The notes beneath the pieces were generated by a model, which saw only the letters and a program-made list of their open reading frames with translations, was not told where the DNA came from and did no database searches. The position numbers were made by a program, and so were the translations under genes. This document shows, piece by piece, positions 18,645-27,449 of a DNA stretch of 64,000 bases (position 1 is its first letter; every line of letters starts with the position of its first letter). The stretch comes from Tardiphaga robiniae. Its GTDB lineage: Bacteria; Pseudomonadota; Alphaproteobacteria; Rhizobiales; Xanthobacteraceae. The stretch spans positions 734,764 to 798,763 of the forward strand of contig NZ_JABMCJ010000094.1 in assembly GCF_013359755.1 (NCBI RefSeq), read 5' to 3'.

Positions 18645-19301
18645 CTATTGGGATGCGGTGGTCTTGTTCGCCATATTCACCACCTGAACGCGGCGGTTGG
18701 ACGGATCGGTCGGCGCAACGCCGGCCTTCGGCTTGCCCTTGCCATACCCAACGGTGACGAGGTCGGCGCCGGCGATGCCGTATTTGTCCGTCAGATAGCG
18801 CTTGATGGCATCGGCGCGGCGCTCGGAGAGATCCTGGTTGTATTCTTCGCCGCCGACCGCATCTGTATGGCCGGCGACCACGAAGGTCGCGCCTTTGAGG
18901 TCTTCGCTGCTCAGCGCCTTGCCGAGGGCCTGCACCGAGGACAGCGACTTCTTGCTGATATTCGCCGAATTGTAGTCGAAGGTAATTTCCAGATCGATCG
19001 CCGGCTTGGTCTGGGCGACGGCGGCGATCTGCTCGCGCTCGCCGATCGACAGCGATCGTGTGCTGCGATTGCGAAGGGAGTCGACGAACTTGCCTTCGGC
19101 GGCATTGACGGCCGGCTCGGCCGGCGGTGTCATTGACAGACCGCGGGTCAGTGGCTTCTTCGGCGCCAATGCGCGCAGGATCTGGTCGGAGGTCACTTCC
19201 TCAGCCGCTGCGGCGATGCCTGCGGTCAGCGACAGGGCGACGCTGATCATGGCGATCGTGCGAAGTGCCTTGAAGCCGGGGCGTGCGGATGTGTTTGACA
19301 T
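18645..19301 (-). CDS. OmpA-family C-terminal domain protein (peptidoglycan-binding)
   Basis: A 218-residue exported protein. ATG 19301 is chosen because AAGGA lies eight bases upstream and because it opens a signal peptide (ALRTIAMISVALSLTAGIAAA). After a proline-rich spacer, an OmpA-like domain covers residues 100-215: ITFDYNSANISKKSL, VVAGHTDAVGGEEYNQDLSE and RRADAIKRYL, with the peptidoglycan-contacting Asp and Arg typical of the fold (second Arg in NRRVQVV). Unlike OmpA it has no beta-barrel, so it is periplasmic. It lies between the second pseudo-caspase and the efflux operon, all leftward, and may tie that complex to the cell wall; that is inference from position only. Confidence 0.87.
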   Translation of the reverse strand: MSNTSARPGFKALRTIAMISVALSLTAGIAAAAEEVTSDQILRALAPKKPLTRGLSMTPPAEPAVNAAEGKFVDSLRNRSTRSLSIGEREQIAAVAQTKPAIDLEITFDYNSANISKKSLSSVQALGKALSSEDLKGATFVVAGHTDAVGGEEYNQDLSERRADAIKRYLTDKYGIAGADLVTVGYGKGKPKAGVAPTDPSNRRVQVVNMANKTTASQ

Positions 19302-19434
19302 AGGTGCATCCTTCATTTCGGCGCGCAAAACGCGCTTGAATCAAATCCAACAAAATCTGGTGCCGGATCGCTTCAGGATGGCTTCCGGCTTGCCATCAAT
19401 AGTGTCCGCTCGCGCGCCGCAGGTTCAAACCGGG

Positions 19435-19470
19435 CTTGCGACTTTCCTACGATTTTCTTGCGACTTTCCT
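19435..19470. repeat. Two 14-bp direct repeats, 22 bp apart
   Basis: CTTGCGACTTTCCT occurs at 19435-19448 and again at 19457-19470, exactly two helical turns apart, upstream of the leftward OmpA-type gene. Such phasing could mark an activator or repressor site, or be a chance local duplication. The rest of the 19302-19538 gap shows a second short tandem similarity (TATCGGACGCCGTTC / TATCGAACGCCGT) around 19524-19552. Confidence 0.45.
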
Positions 19471-19538
19471 GCGAAATCCTGCCGACCTCTGGGGATCATC
19501 GGATGGCGTGTTATCGCGCTGTCCTATCGGACGCCGTT

Positions 19539-21041
19539 CTATCGAACGCCGTAGCTGGCAAATTCCTTGACGATGTCCGGGTCCATGGCTTTGGCATTGG
19601 TAATGTCGAGATCGCCTTCAGCCGTCTGGCCAAGGCGATGTTTGGCCAGACCGCGGCCATAGAGCGATGAGGTCAGCTGCGGATTGATCTTCAGCGCAGC
19701 GTCGAAATCCGCAATGGCGTTCTTGCTCTGGCCGTTCTTGAGGTTGACCAGGCCGCGGCTGTCCAGCGCATCGACAAAATTCGGGCGCAGGCGCAGGGCT
19801 TCATTGCAGTCCTTGAGCGCGGCGGCGAGGTCACCGGTCACGGTGCGCGCCCAGCAACGATTGTTGTAGGCCTCGACATCCTTGGGATTCAGTTTGATCG
19901 TGGCGTCGAAATCCTTGATCGCAGCGGAATAGGCGCCCTTGCTGGCATAGACTTGGCCACGGCGATACAGCGCGCCGGCGTCTTCCGGATTATCGGTCAG
20001 CTTGACGTTCAGCGATTTGACGGTCGGATCCTCCGCCAGCGCCAGCAGGATCTTGTTTTCGTCGCGAGGAACTTCGGCGGCGACGGCGGGAGCAGGAGTC
20101 GGTGCCGCGGCCGGCGCAGGTGGTGCTGCTGCTGCTGGAGCGGCAGGCGTGGGTGCAGCAGGTGCTGGTGCTGCAGGTGCCGCGACGACTTCCGGCTTGG
20201 CCACAGCAGCGGGGCGCGGTGTCGCAGCCGGCGCCGGATCAGCCGGTTTGGCTTCTGCCACAGCGGCGGATGCCGGGCGCGTTCCCTGTATGAAAGAGAA
20301 GTCTTCTGCCAGCGACGACGAAATCCACGGCACCTGCTCGCTGCGCGACGCGCGGGTGACGTTGACGCGGGTCCGGTTCAGCGTCTGCTCGGCGGTGAGA
20401 TCTGGAACCCGGATTTCCTTAAGTAGCTCACTGACAAACAACCCGTGATCGCCGCCGCCATCACTGACGACCGAGCTCAGCGCCGCCGAATACATCACAA
20501 GCGTGCCGCTCGGTGCGATCACCGGAGCGAGCCCGGCGGAGAAGCTGCGGAACCGGCGCTCGAACGGATTGCGGCGGGATGCGTCCAAAAGCGCAATCTT
20601 GACGCCGGCGCCGCGGCCGTTGATCTCGCCCAGCACGGTCTCGAGGCTGAAGCCGTCGCGGCGCACGTCGGGCTCGGTCCAGATCTGGGCATCGACCGGG
20701 ATCATGTAACTTTGGCGCGCGGACTGGATGCCGAAGCCGCTGAAGAACACCAGGGCGACCGAGCCGGGCTTCACCTTGCCGTAAAATTTGTCGAGCGCCC
20801 GGCGCATACCTTCGCCGCCGAGATTTTCCCCGGTATCGACCTCAAATCCGTCACGCTTCAATTCGGCGGCGACGTCGCGGGCGTCGTTGATAGGCTCCTT
20901 GAGTGGAGCTTCGGCGTCCGGATATTTCGCATTGCCGATCACCAGTGCGATCCGGTGGGTCCGATCTTCCGCGGCGGAGGCCTGCCAGACGGGCGTGGCG
21001 GCAAACGTCAGGAGAGCGATCAGAGCAATGCGCATTTTCAT
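19539..21041 (-). CDS. Pseudo-caspase with Ala/Pro linker and TPR domain
   Basis: A 500-residue exported protein: signal peptide (about 1-24), caspase-like p20 domain (28-255), Ala/Pro-rich low-complexity linker (258-326), then three to four tetratricopeptide repeats (about 350-495, e.g. AIKDFDATIKLNPKDVEAYNN). The caspase dyad is absent: the His position reads FFSGFGIQ (Phe103) and the Cys position LLDASRRNP (Ser155). The surrounding substrate-site residues, such as SYMIPVDAQIW and RRNPFERRF, are conserved with the paralogue at 12645. I infer a periplasmic scaffold or sensor. Start ATG 21041 fits the signal peptide; the in-frame start at 21101 adds 20 non-signal residues. TPRs usually bind protein partners. 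Confidence 0.85.
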   Translation of the reverse strand: MKMRIALIALLTFAATPVWQASAAEDRTHRIALVIGNAKYPDAEAPLKEPINDARDVAAELKRDGFEVDTGENLGGEGMRRALDKFYGKVKPGSVALVFFSGFGIQSARQSYMIPVDAQIWTEPDVRRDGFSLETVLGEINGRGAGVKIALLDASRRNPFERRFRSFSAGLAPVIAPSGTLVMYSAALSSVVSDGGGDHGLFVSELLKEIRVPDLTAEQTLNRTRVNVTRASRSEQVPWISSSLAEDFSFIQGTRPASAAVAEAKPADPAPAATPRPAAVAKPEVVAAPAAPAPAAPTPAAPAAAAPPAPAAAPTPAPAVAAEVPRDENKILLALAEDPTVKSLNVKLTDNPEDAGALYRRGQVYASKGAYSAAIKDFDATIKLNPKDVEAYNNRCWARTVTGDLAAALKDCNEALRLRPNFVDALDSRGLVNLKNGQSKNAIADFDAALKINPQLTSSLYGRGLAKHRLGQTAEGDLDITNAKAMDPDIVKEFASYGVR

Positions 21042-21307
21042 AATGAAACCGGTCCACACTTGAGGGCGCTGTCCAAGCTGCGGCTTGCGCCGCAGCGACA
21101 CTAATCCACGCCATTCGCATTATCAAACCGGCGTGATCGCGGCTGTCAACGTGCTGTGTGGGCGCCAGCTATCGCATCAATTCACCACGCGTCTGGCGTT
21201 GTCGTACAGTCCTGGTTCCCGGTCATTCCGGTGGCTGGAACGGTTTGACCTTTCCCGGCAGCAATGGCTTGTTGCGCATAACAACGATCGGGAATGGGAC
21301 GGGACGA

Positions 21308-22120
21308 ATGAGCGTGACTTACGAAATCTATGCGATCCGCTATGCCACGATGACGCCGCGGACGCCGCAGATGAATTATCTCGCACCCGATCCCCATGAG
21401 ACCGCAGCGGCCGATCTAGATTATTTCGTCTGGCTGATCCGCGGCGGTGGCCGCGACATTCTTGTCGATACCGGCTTCAACGAAGCCGCCTCGAAGGAGC
21501 GCAGCCGCAAGCTCACGATCAATCCCATCGACGCGCTGGCCGATTTCGGCGCTCGCGCGGCGGACATCCGCGACGTCATTGTCACGCATCTGCATTACGA
21601 TCATGCCGGCAATCTCGATCGCCTCCCCAATGCCAGGTTCCATCTGCAGGACCGCGAGATGAGCTACGCGACGGGCCGCTGCATGTGCAACGGGCTGCTG
21701 CGGCATCCGTTCTCGGCGGAAGACGTCACGCTGATGGTGCGACACGTGTTCAATGAGCGCGTCACGTTCCACAATGGCGATGGCGAGGTTGCTCCGGGCG
21801 TCACGCTGCACCGCGTTGGTGGCCATTCCGATGGTTTGCAGATCGTGCGCGTGCAGACCGCGCGGGGCCCCGTTGTGCTGGCATCGGATGCCTCGCATTA
21901 TTACGGCAATATGCAGCGCCGCAGCCCGTTTCCGATTGTCTACAATATCGGTGACATGTGCGACGGCTGGACCACCTGCGAGCGCCTTGCCGGCCACCCC
22001 GATCGCATCATTCCCGGCCATGATCCGCTGGTGCGCGAGCTCTATCCGCGCGTCGAGGGCAGCAAGGCCGATGCCTATGCGCTGCACGAGATGCCATCGC
22101 GCTCCTTTGTGAAAGACTAA
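21308..22120 (+). CDS. MBL-fold hydrolase, N-acyl-homoserine-lactonase type
   Basis: A 270-residue metallo-beta-lactamase-fold enzyme related to AttM/AhlD/AiiA-type lactonases. The dinuclear metal motif is intact: THLHYDHAGN (residues 93-102), a later His in GGHSDG (about 174), Asp in LASDASHYY (about 195) and His in IIPGHDPLV (about 239). No signal peptide is present. ATG 21308 is preferred because GGGACGGGACGA precedes it; the upstream in-frame start at 21158 adds 50 residues with no match. Possible roles are quenching quorum signals or opening another lactone or ester. No luxI/luxR genes are seen in this window. The next gene is a convergent MarR regulator. Confidence 0.8.
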   Translation: MSVTYEIYAIRYATMTPRTPQMNYLAPDPHETAAADLDYFVWLIRGGGRDILVDTGFNEAASKERSRKLTINPIDALADFGARAADIRDVIVTHLHYDHAGNLDRLPNARFHLQDREMSYATGRCMCNGLLRHPFSAEDVTLMVRHVFNERVTFHNGDGEVAPGVTLHRVGGHSDGLQIVRVQTARGPVVLASDASHYYGNMQRRSPFPIVYNIGDMCDGWTTCERLAGHPDRIIPGHDPLVRELYPRVEGSKADAYALHEMPSRSFVKD

Positions 22121-22124
22121 TCTC

Positions 22125-22598
22125 TCAATAGGCGCCGGCCTTTTGCCCATGCCGGGTCTGCACGAGGTCGAGGCTACGCTCGATCTTGCCGAGTGCAGCG
22201 GCGAAGTCCTTGCGCTCCTGCGCCGTCAGGCATGACAGGATGTCGCGCTCTTTGCTGAGCAGGCGCGGGATCAGTTCTTCATAGAGCGCTGTGCCTTTCG
22301 CGGAGAGACGCAGTTCGAAGGCGCGGCGGTCGTCTTCGTTTTCGACCCGTTCGATGAGTTCGCGGTCCAGCAGGGCCGTCACCGCCCGGCTGATGGTGGA
22401 TTTGTGGGTGCGTGTGCATTGCGAAATGAACTGCGCGCTGCAGGCATCGTCGCGAAAGCCCAGCGTGGCGATGACGCGCCATTCCGGAATATCGAGCCCA
22501 TAGCGTACCTGATACTCGTCGGACAGTGCGGCGCTGACCTCCGCGGCCAGCCGGTTGAGCCGGAACGGAACGAACTGAAACAGGTCGAATTTCGCCAC
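22125..22598 (-). CDS. MarR-family transcriptional regulator
   Basis: A 157-residue winged-helix regulator when started at GTG 22598 (next-best start is TTG 22655). The MarR core is visible: FRLNRLAAEVSAALSDEY, the recognition region SQCTRTHKSTISRAVTALLDR, and the wing ELIERVENEDDRRAFELRLS. MarR proteins act as dimers and usually respond to phenolic or other aromatic ligands. It is divergent from the FAD monooxygenase gene at 22743, so I infer that it controls that aromatic-catabolism operon through the 145-bp gap. Confidence 0.85.
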   Translation of the reverse strand: MAKFDLFQFVPFRLNRLAAEVSAALSDEYQVRYGLDIPEWRVIATLGFRDDACSAQFISQCTRTHKSTISRAVTALLDRELIERVENEDDRRAFELRLSAKGTALYEELIPRLLSKERDILSCLTAQERKDFAAALGKIERSLDLVQTRHGQKAGAY

Positions 22599-22742
22599 GG
22601 AGCCACCAATTCTGCTGTTGACGCCGCCACGGGTCCGGCGTTTAGATGGTTGCAAATGAGACTATCTTAGAGGGAGTGCGATCCGTTGGCCAGACCAGCG
22701 TTGATCCGAAAATACATCCGGTTGCAGGGCGGGGGCTGAGCC

Positions 22743-24356
22743 ATGGCGCAACATGTCCGCCAGTTTGCCTATCGCCGCCATGCCGATCAGGCGCGATCAG
22801 CTGCCGCTGCGGCGCATCATCCCGTAGTGGTTGTTGGTGCTGGCCCTGTCGGCCTGTCGCTGGCCATCGATCTGGCGCAGCGCGGCCAGCGCGTGGTGTT
22901 GCTCGACGATGCCGATCGGATCGGTGACGGCTCGCGCGCGATCTGTTTCTCCAAGCGCTCGCTCGAATACTGGGATCGCCTGGGCGTCGCCCATCGCATG
23001 ATCGACAAGGGCGTGGTGTGGAAGGTTGGCAAGATCTTTCTCGGACCGGACATGCTCTACCAGTTCGATCTGCTGCCCGAGACCGGCCACAAGATGCCGG
23101 CCTTCATCAATCTGCAGCAATATTACGCTGAATCCTTCCTCGTCGATCGCGTGCATCAATTGCCGGAGATCGATCTGCGCTGGCGCAACAAGGTCATCGC
23201 GCTGGCGCAGCACAACGATCACGCCGAACTCACCATCGAGACGCCCGATGGGCCATACACGCTGCGCGCCGACTATGTCGTCGCCTGCGATGGTGCGCGC
23301 TCCGGGCTGCGCGGCATGGTTGGCGCGGACTTTTCCGGCGAGGTGTTCGAGGATCAGTTCCTGATCGCCGACGTCAAGATGACCGCGGAATTCCCGACCG
23401 AGCGCTGGTTCTGGTTCGATCCGCCGTTCCATTCCGGCCAGTCCGCACTGCTGCATCGCCAGCCCGACGATGTCTGGCGTATCGATCTGCAGCTTGGGCC
23501 CGATGCCGACCCTGTCGCGGAGCGGCAGCCGGAGAAGGTGCGTCCGCGCATCGCGCGCATGCTCGGTCACGACGATTTCGATTTCGAGTGGATATCGGTC
23601 TACAAATTCCAGTGCCGCCGCATGCAGCGCTTCCTGCATGAGCGCGTGATCTTCGCCGGCGACGCCGCGCATCAAGTGTCGCCGTTCGGCGCGCGGGGCG
23701 CCAATTCCGGCCTCGAAGATGCCGAGAATATCGCCTGGAAGCTCGCACTGGTGCTGGCCGACGATGTGCCGACGTCGCTGCTGGCAAGTTATGACGCCGA
23801 GCGTGGCCCGGCAGCAGACGAGAACATCCGGGCCTCGACCCATGCGACGGATTTCATCGCGCCGCATTCGAAGCAGGAGCAGCGCATGCGGCAGGCAATA
23901 CTGTCGCTCGCCAGGGAAGCCGATTTCGCCAAGCGGATGATCAATGGCGGGCGACTGTCCGTGCCGTCGGTCTATCAGACGCCGCTCTCGACGGTCGACA
24001 GCGACGACTGGTCGGTCGGTCCTCAGCCGGGCGCGCATATGCCGGATGCGCCGCTCGCGACTGACGACGGCGCACATGTATTTCTCTCGGAATGTTTCGC
24101 GGGGGCGGGTCGCGGTTTCACCGTATTGCACTCGGATGGTCAGGCGATCGAACTGCCCGAGGGCGTGGCCCGTCTGGTCGTCGGTGACGATGCGGCGCTG
24201 CGCGACGAGACCGGACTGTTCAAGGCACGCTACGGCGCCGATCCGGGTGCCGCCTATCTGCTGCGGCCCGATGGTTATGTCGCGGCGCGTTTCCGGCATC
24301 CGACGCCGCAGGCGATCAAGGCTGCGGTCGCGCGTGCCAGCGGGAGGCCGTCATGA
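22743..24356 (+). CDS. FAD-dependent aromatic monooxygenase (MhpA-like)
   Basis: A 537-residue flavoprotein hydroxylase. The FAD-binding Rossmann motif is VVVVGAGPVGLSLA (about 28-41), the CDGARS motif lies near residue 181 and the second FAD motif FAGDAAHQVSPFGARG near 303, all typical of class A phenol hydroxylases such as 3-(3-hydroxyphenyl)propionate hydroxylase. A thioredoxin-like C-terminal domain (from about 425) is present as in larger family members. It would use NAD(P)H and O2 to hydroxylate a phenolic acid. It is followed by a DUF2783 gene with an ATGA overlap, an MBL protein and hmgA, so it probably feeds the homogentisate pathway; its substrate is not known. Confidence 0.85.
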   Translation: MAQHVRQFAYRRHADQARSAAAAAHHPVVVVGAGPVGLSLAIDLAQRGQRVVLLDDADRIGDGSRAICFSKRSLEYWDRLGVAHRMIDKGVVWKVGKIFLGPDMLYQFDLLPETGHKMPAFINLQQYYAESFLVDRVHQLPEIDLRWRNKVIALAQHNDHAELTIETPDGPYTLRADYVVACDGARSGLRGMVGADFSGEVFEDQFLIADVKMTAEFPTERWFWFDPPFHSGQSALLHRQPDDVWRIDLQLGPDADPVAERQPEKVRPRIARMLGHDDFDFEWISVYKFQCRRMQRFLHERVIFAGDAAHQVSPFGARGANSGLEDAENIAWKLALVLADDVPTSLLASYDAERGPAADENIRASTHATDFIAPHSKQEQRMRQAILSLAREADFAKRMINGGRLSVPSVYQTPLSTVDSDDWSVGPQPGAHMPDAPLATDDGAHVFLSECFAGAGRGFTVLHSDGQAIELPEGVARLVVGDDAALRDETGLFKARYGADPGAAYLLRPDGYVAARFRHPTPQAIKAAVARASGRPS

Positions 24357-24568
24357 CAGCACTATCCACGACGTCCAATTTCGCCAGCCCCGACGACGCC
24401 TATCGTGCGATTGTCGAGGCACATCGCGGATTGACCGACGATCAAAGCGCGGCGCTCGATACGGCACTCGTGCTGATCCTCGCCAATCATATCGGCGATG
24501 CCGCTGTGCTCGGTGACGCGATAGCGCTGGCGAAGCGGCGGCTGCCGAATGTGAGGGACGAGAAATGA
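24353..24568 (+). CDS. DUF2783 small protein
   Basis: A 71-residue acidic protein overlapping the monooxygenase by ATGA, so translation is coupled. It resembles the DUF2783 family of small proteins encoded beside such FAD monooxygenases: NFASPDDAYRAIVEAHRGL and DTALVLILANHIGDAAVLGDAI. It is predicted to be all helical and has no catalytic motif. A role as an accessory subunit or stability factor of the monooxygenase is inference from the coupling alone. Confidence 0.7.
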   Translation: MTALSTTSNFASPDDAYRAIVEAHRGLTDDQSAALDTALVLILANHIGDAAVLGDAIALAKRRLPNVRDEK

Positions 24569-24575
24569 CAAAACT

Positions 24576-24708
24576 CGTCATTCCGGGGCGAGGGCGGCGT
24601 CAGCCGCACGCGAACCCGGAATCTCGATATGTTCAACGCGCAACCATTTCGGGATTCCGGGTCTGCACTACGTCGGCTCTGCCGACTTACGTGCATCCCG
24701 GAATGACG
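24576..24708. repeat. Intergenic palindromic repeat, family A (copy 1)
   Basis: A 133-bp element bounded by CGTCATTCCGGGG and its inverse CCCGGAATGACG, with internal CCGGAATCTCGA and GGGATTCCGGGT arms. Two more copies lie at 38903-39033 and 63671-63799. It fills the gap between the DUF2783 gene and the MBL gene and would fold into a cruciform-like RNA. Such elements are common between genes in Bradyrhizobium-type genomes. Confidence 0.8.
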
Positions 24709-24736
24709 GTTTGAGATTCAAGAAGGAAAAGAACGA

Positions 24737-25690
24737 ATGACCAAGGGTTTCGCATCCACGACCGACATGACCGAGAAGAAGGTCACCTTCTCGGAGATCG
24801 GTACCGATCTATATGCCTTTACGGCCGAGGGCGATCCGAACTCGGCTGTCATCGTCGGCGATGACGGTTGCATCGTGTTCGACGCGCAGGCGACGCCGGC
24901 GATGGCCAACAAGGTCATCGAACGGGTGCGGACGGTCACCGACAAGCCGATCAAATATGTCGTGCTGTCGCATTATCATGCGGTGCGCGTGCTTGGCGCG
25001 TCTGCCTACAAGGCGCAGGGTGTCGTCGCGTCGCAGGAGACCTATCGGCTGGTGGAAGAACGCGGCCAGCAGGACTGGGATTCCGAGTTCGGGCGTTTCC
25101 CGCGTCTGTTCCAGGATGCCGAGAGCATTCCCGGTCTGACCTGGCCAACGCTCACTTTTGAAGGCGAGATGTCGATCTTCCTCGGCAAGCGCGAGGTGCG
25201 CCTGATGCAGCTCGGCGCCGGTCATACGTCGGGCGATATCGTCGCCTGGGTGCCGGATGCCGAAGTCATGTTCTCAGGCGATCTCATCGAATATCACTCG
25301 GCCTGCTACTGCGGTGATGCGCTGCTGCGCGAATGGCCGTCGACGCTGAACGAGATCCGCGCGTTCAACCCGAAAGCAATTGCGCCGGGTCGCGGTGATG
25401 CGTTGAAGGGACTGGAAACGACCCGCGAGGCGATCGCGATGACGCGTGACTTCGTGATGTCGCTCTATGGCGCGGCGGAGCTGTCGGTCGCCAAGGGACG
25501 CAGCCTGAAGGAGACCATGGCGTCGACCCGCGAGGTCATGGACAAGAAGTTCTCGAGCTTTGCGATCTACGAGCACTGCTTGCCGTTCAATGTATCCCGC
25601 GCCTTCGATGAAGCGTCGGGGATCGACGACCCCGTGATCTGGACCGACAAGCGCGACCGCGAAATGTGGGCCGCGCTCCAAGGAGGATGA
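24737..25690 (+). CDS. MBL-fold protein with a half-degenerate metal site
   Basis: A 317-residue metallo-beta-lactamase-fold protein without signal peptide. The usual HxHxDH motif reads HYHAVR (79-84): both zinc-1 histidines remain but the zinc-2 Asp and His have become Val83 and Arg84. GAGHTSGD (His163) and FSGDLIEY (Asp182) are intact, while the last ligand His is replaced in APGRGDAL (Arg219). So the zinc-1 site could still form but the zinc-2 site is lost. It sits between the FAD monooxygenase pair and hmgA and its stop is two bases before hmgA's start, so it is in the aromatic operon. A hydrolase acting on a ring-cleavage or ester intermediate, or a non-catalytic protein, are both possible. 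Confidence 0.8.
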   Translation: MTKGFASTTDMTEKKVTFSEIGTDLYAFTAEGDPNSAVIVGDDGCIVFDAQATPAMANKVIERVRTVTDKPIKYVVLSHYHAVRVLGASAYKAQGVVASQETYRLVEERGQQDWDSEFGRFPRLFQDAESIPGLTWPTLTFEGEMSIFLGKREVRLMQLGAGHTSGDIVAWVPDAEVMFSGDLIEYHSACYCGDALLREWPSTLNEIRAFNPKAIAPGRGDALKGLETTREAIAMTRDFVMSLYGAAELSVAKGRSLKETMASTREVMDKKFSSFAIYEHCLPFNVSRAFDEASGIDDPVIWTDKRDREMWAALQGG

Positions 25691-25691
25691 G

Positions 25692-27038
25692 ATGAACATC
25701 ACCACCAATCCCGATCTAATCAGCCGCAACACCGTCAACGTCACGCCGGGCTATATGTCCGGCTTTGGGAACAGCTTCGAAACCGAGGCGCTGCCCGGCG
25801 CGCTGCCCATCGGCCGCAACTCGCCGCAGCGCGCGGCCTATGGGCTCTATGCCGAGCAGCTCTCCGGTTCGCCCTTCACGGCGCCGCGCGGCACCAATGA
25901 ACGGTCCTGGCTATATCGCATTCGCCCGTCGGTGAAACATTCCGGCCGCTTCGAGAAGGCAGATAGCAAGCTGTGGCGCACCGCGCCGTGTCACGAGAAC
26001 GATCTGCCGATCGCGCAATTGCGCTGGGATCCGGCGCCGATCCCGAAGGAGGACATGACCTTCCTGCAGGGTGTGCAGACCATGACCACGGCCGGCGACG
26101 CCGGCACCCAGGCCGGCATGGCGGCGCATGTCTATCTGATCACCAAGTCAATGGTTGATCAGCATTTCTACAATGCCGATGGCGAGATGATGTTCGTGCT
26201 GCAGCAGGGCAATCTCCTGTTCGTCACCGAATTCGGCCGCATCGATGCCGAGCCCGGCGAGATCGTGGTGATCCCGCGCGGCGTCAAGTTCCGCGTCGAA
26301 CTCACCGGCGGCGCCGCGCGCGGCTATCTCTGCGAGAACTATGGCGGCGCCTTCACGCTGCCGGAGCGCGGGCCCATCGGCGCCAATTGTCTTGCCAATG
26401 CGCGCGACTTCCTGACGCCGGTGGCCGCCTATGAGGACAAGGACACGCCGACCGAGCTCTATGTGAAATGGGGCGGCACGCTGTTCAAGACGGTGCTGCC
26501 GCATTCGCCGATCGATGTGGTCGCGTGGCACGGCAACTATGCGCCGTATAAATACGATCTGCGGACCTTCTCGCCGGTCGGCGCCATCGGCTTCGATCAT
26601 CCGGATCCGTCGATCTTCACGGTACTGACCTCGCCGTCGGAAACCGCAGGCACGGCAAACATCGACTTCGTGATTTTCCCGGAGCGATGGGCGGTGGCGG
26701 AAAACACGTTCCGGCCGCCGTGGTATCACATGAACATCATGTCGGAATTCATGGGCCTGATTTACGGCGTCTATGATGCCAAGCCGCAGGGCTTCACGCC
26801 GGGCGGCATCAGCCTGCACAACATGATGCTGCCGCACGGTCCGGATCGCGAGGCCTTCGATCACGCCAGCAATGGCGAGTTGAAGCCCGTAAAGCTCACC
26901 GGCACCATGGCCTTCATGTTCGAGACCCGCTACCCGCAGCGCGTTACGGAACACGCGGCCACGACGGCGACGCTGCAGAGCGATTATGCGGATTGCTGGA
27001 AGGGCCTGGAGAAGCGCTTCGATCCGAACAAGCGCTAG
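25692..27038 (+). CDS. hmgA: Homogentisate 1,2-dioxygenase
   Basis: A 448-residue, full-length HmgA. It opens the ring of homogentisate to maleylacetoacetate using Fe(II) and O2 in tyrosine/phenylalanine degradation. Recognisable family stretches are [46 protein letters not shown]-type sequence ([18 protein letters not shown]) and [14 protein letters not shown], which bears metal-ligand histidines. A strong ribosome site (AGGAGG, six bases before ATG) overlaps the end of the preceding gene, indicating an operon. The preceding pathway enzyme, HppD, is encoded about 3.6 kb downstream; maiA and fahA are not seen. Confidence 0.97.
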   Translation: MNITTNPDLISRNTVNVTPGYMSGFGNSFETEALPGALPIGRNSPQRAAYGLYAEQLSGSPFTAPRGTNERSWLYRIRPSVKHSGRFEKADSKLWRTAPCHENDLPIAQLRWDPAPIPKEDMTFLQGVQTMTTAGDAGTQAGMAAHVYLITKSMVDQHFYNADGEMMFVLQQGNLLFVTEFGRIDAEPGEIVVIPRGVKFRVELTGGAARGYLCENYGGAFTLPERGPIGANCLANARDFLTPVAAYEDKDTPTELYVKWGGTLFKTVLPHSPIDVVAWHGNYAPYKYDLRTFSPVGAIGFDHPDPSIFTVLTSPSETAGTANIDFVIFPERWAVAENTFRPPWYHMNIMSEFMGLIYGVYDAKPQGFTPGGISLHNMMLPHGPDREAFDHASNGELKPVKLTGTMAFMFETRYPQRVTEHAATTATLQSDYADCWKGLEKRFDPNKR

Positions 27039-27047
27039 GTGCTCACG

Positions 27048-27359
27048 TTATCGCTCCCAGGGCGGCACGTCCTTGATGCGCGCGACATGCGTTGCGATGT
27101 CTTCAGGGCTCTTTGAGAGATGTACGCGCCTGTCGGACGCCGGGCGCTTGGCGACCGACAGGCCGGACCGCCATTCGGTGGCGGGGCGGATCGGTCGCGG
27201 CGTAAAACCCCCGCCGCAATTTGGGCAGACATTGAAGAGTTTGCTCTCCACGCAGTCCGCGCAGAACGTGCATTCAAAAGTGCAGATGAATGCATCGCGT
27301 GCCGCGGGCGGCAGATCCTTGTCGCAATATTCACAGTTTGGCCGCAGCGCCAGTGCCAT
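27048..27359 (-). CDS. DUF1272 zinc-ribbon-like protein
   Basis: A 103-residue protein whose first 55 residues match DUF1272: RPNCEYCDKDLPP, CTFECTFCADC and CPNCGGGFTPRP give four Cys pairs able to bind two zinc ions. The remaining half is basic and unstructured-looking, ending in a DIATHVARIKDVPP helix. Its function is unknown; zinc ribbons of this size bind nucleic acid or protein. It converges on hmgA with a 9-bp gap and follows the large membrane protein gene by 90 bp in the same direction. Confidence 0.75.
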   Translation of the reverse strand: MALALRPNCEYCDKDLPPAARDAFICTFECTFCADCVESKLFNVCPNCGGGFTPRPIRPATEWRSGLSVAKRPASDRRVHLSKSPEDIATHVARIKDVPPWER

Positions 27360-27449
27360 CGTTCTCTCCCAATCGGTTTGTTGCGCCGATCTTGGCAGAA
27401 CCGCGATGGTTCGTGAACTCTCAGGCGGCCTGACGCCGGAAGGCGGGTG

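Noticed and set aside
22797..24299. 500-residue leftward ORF opposite the FAD monooxygenase
   Set aside because: Antisense shadow; the opposite strand carries intact FAD-binding motifs.
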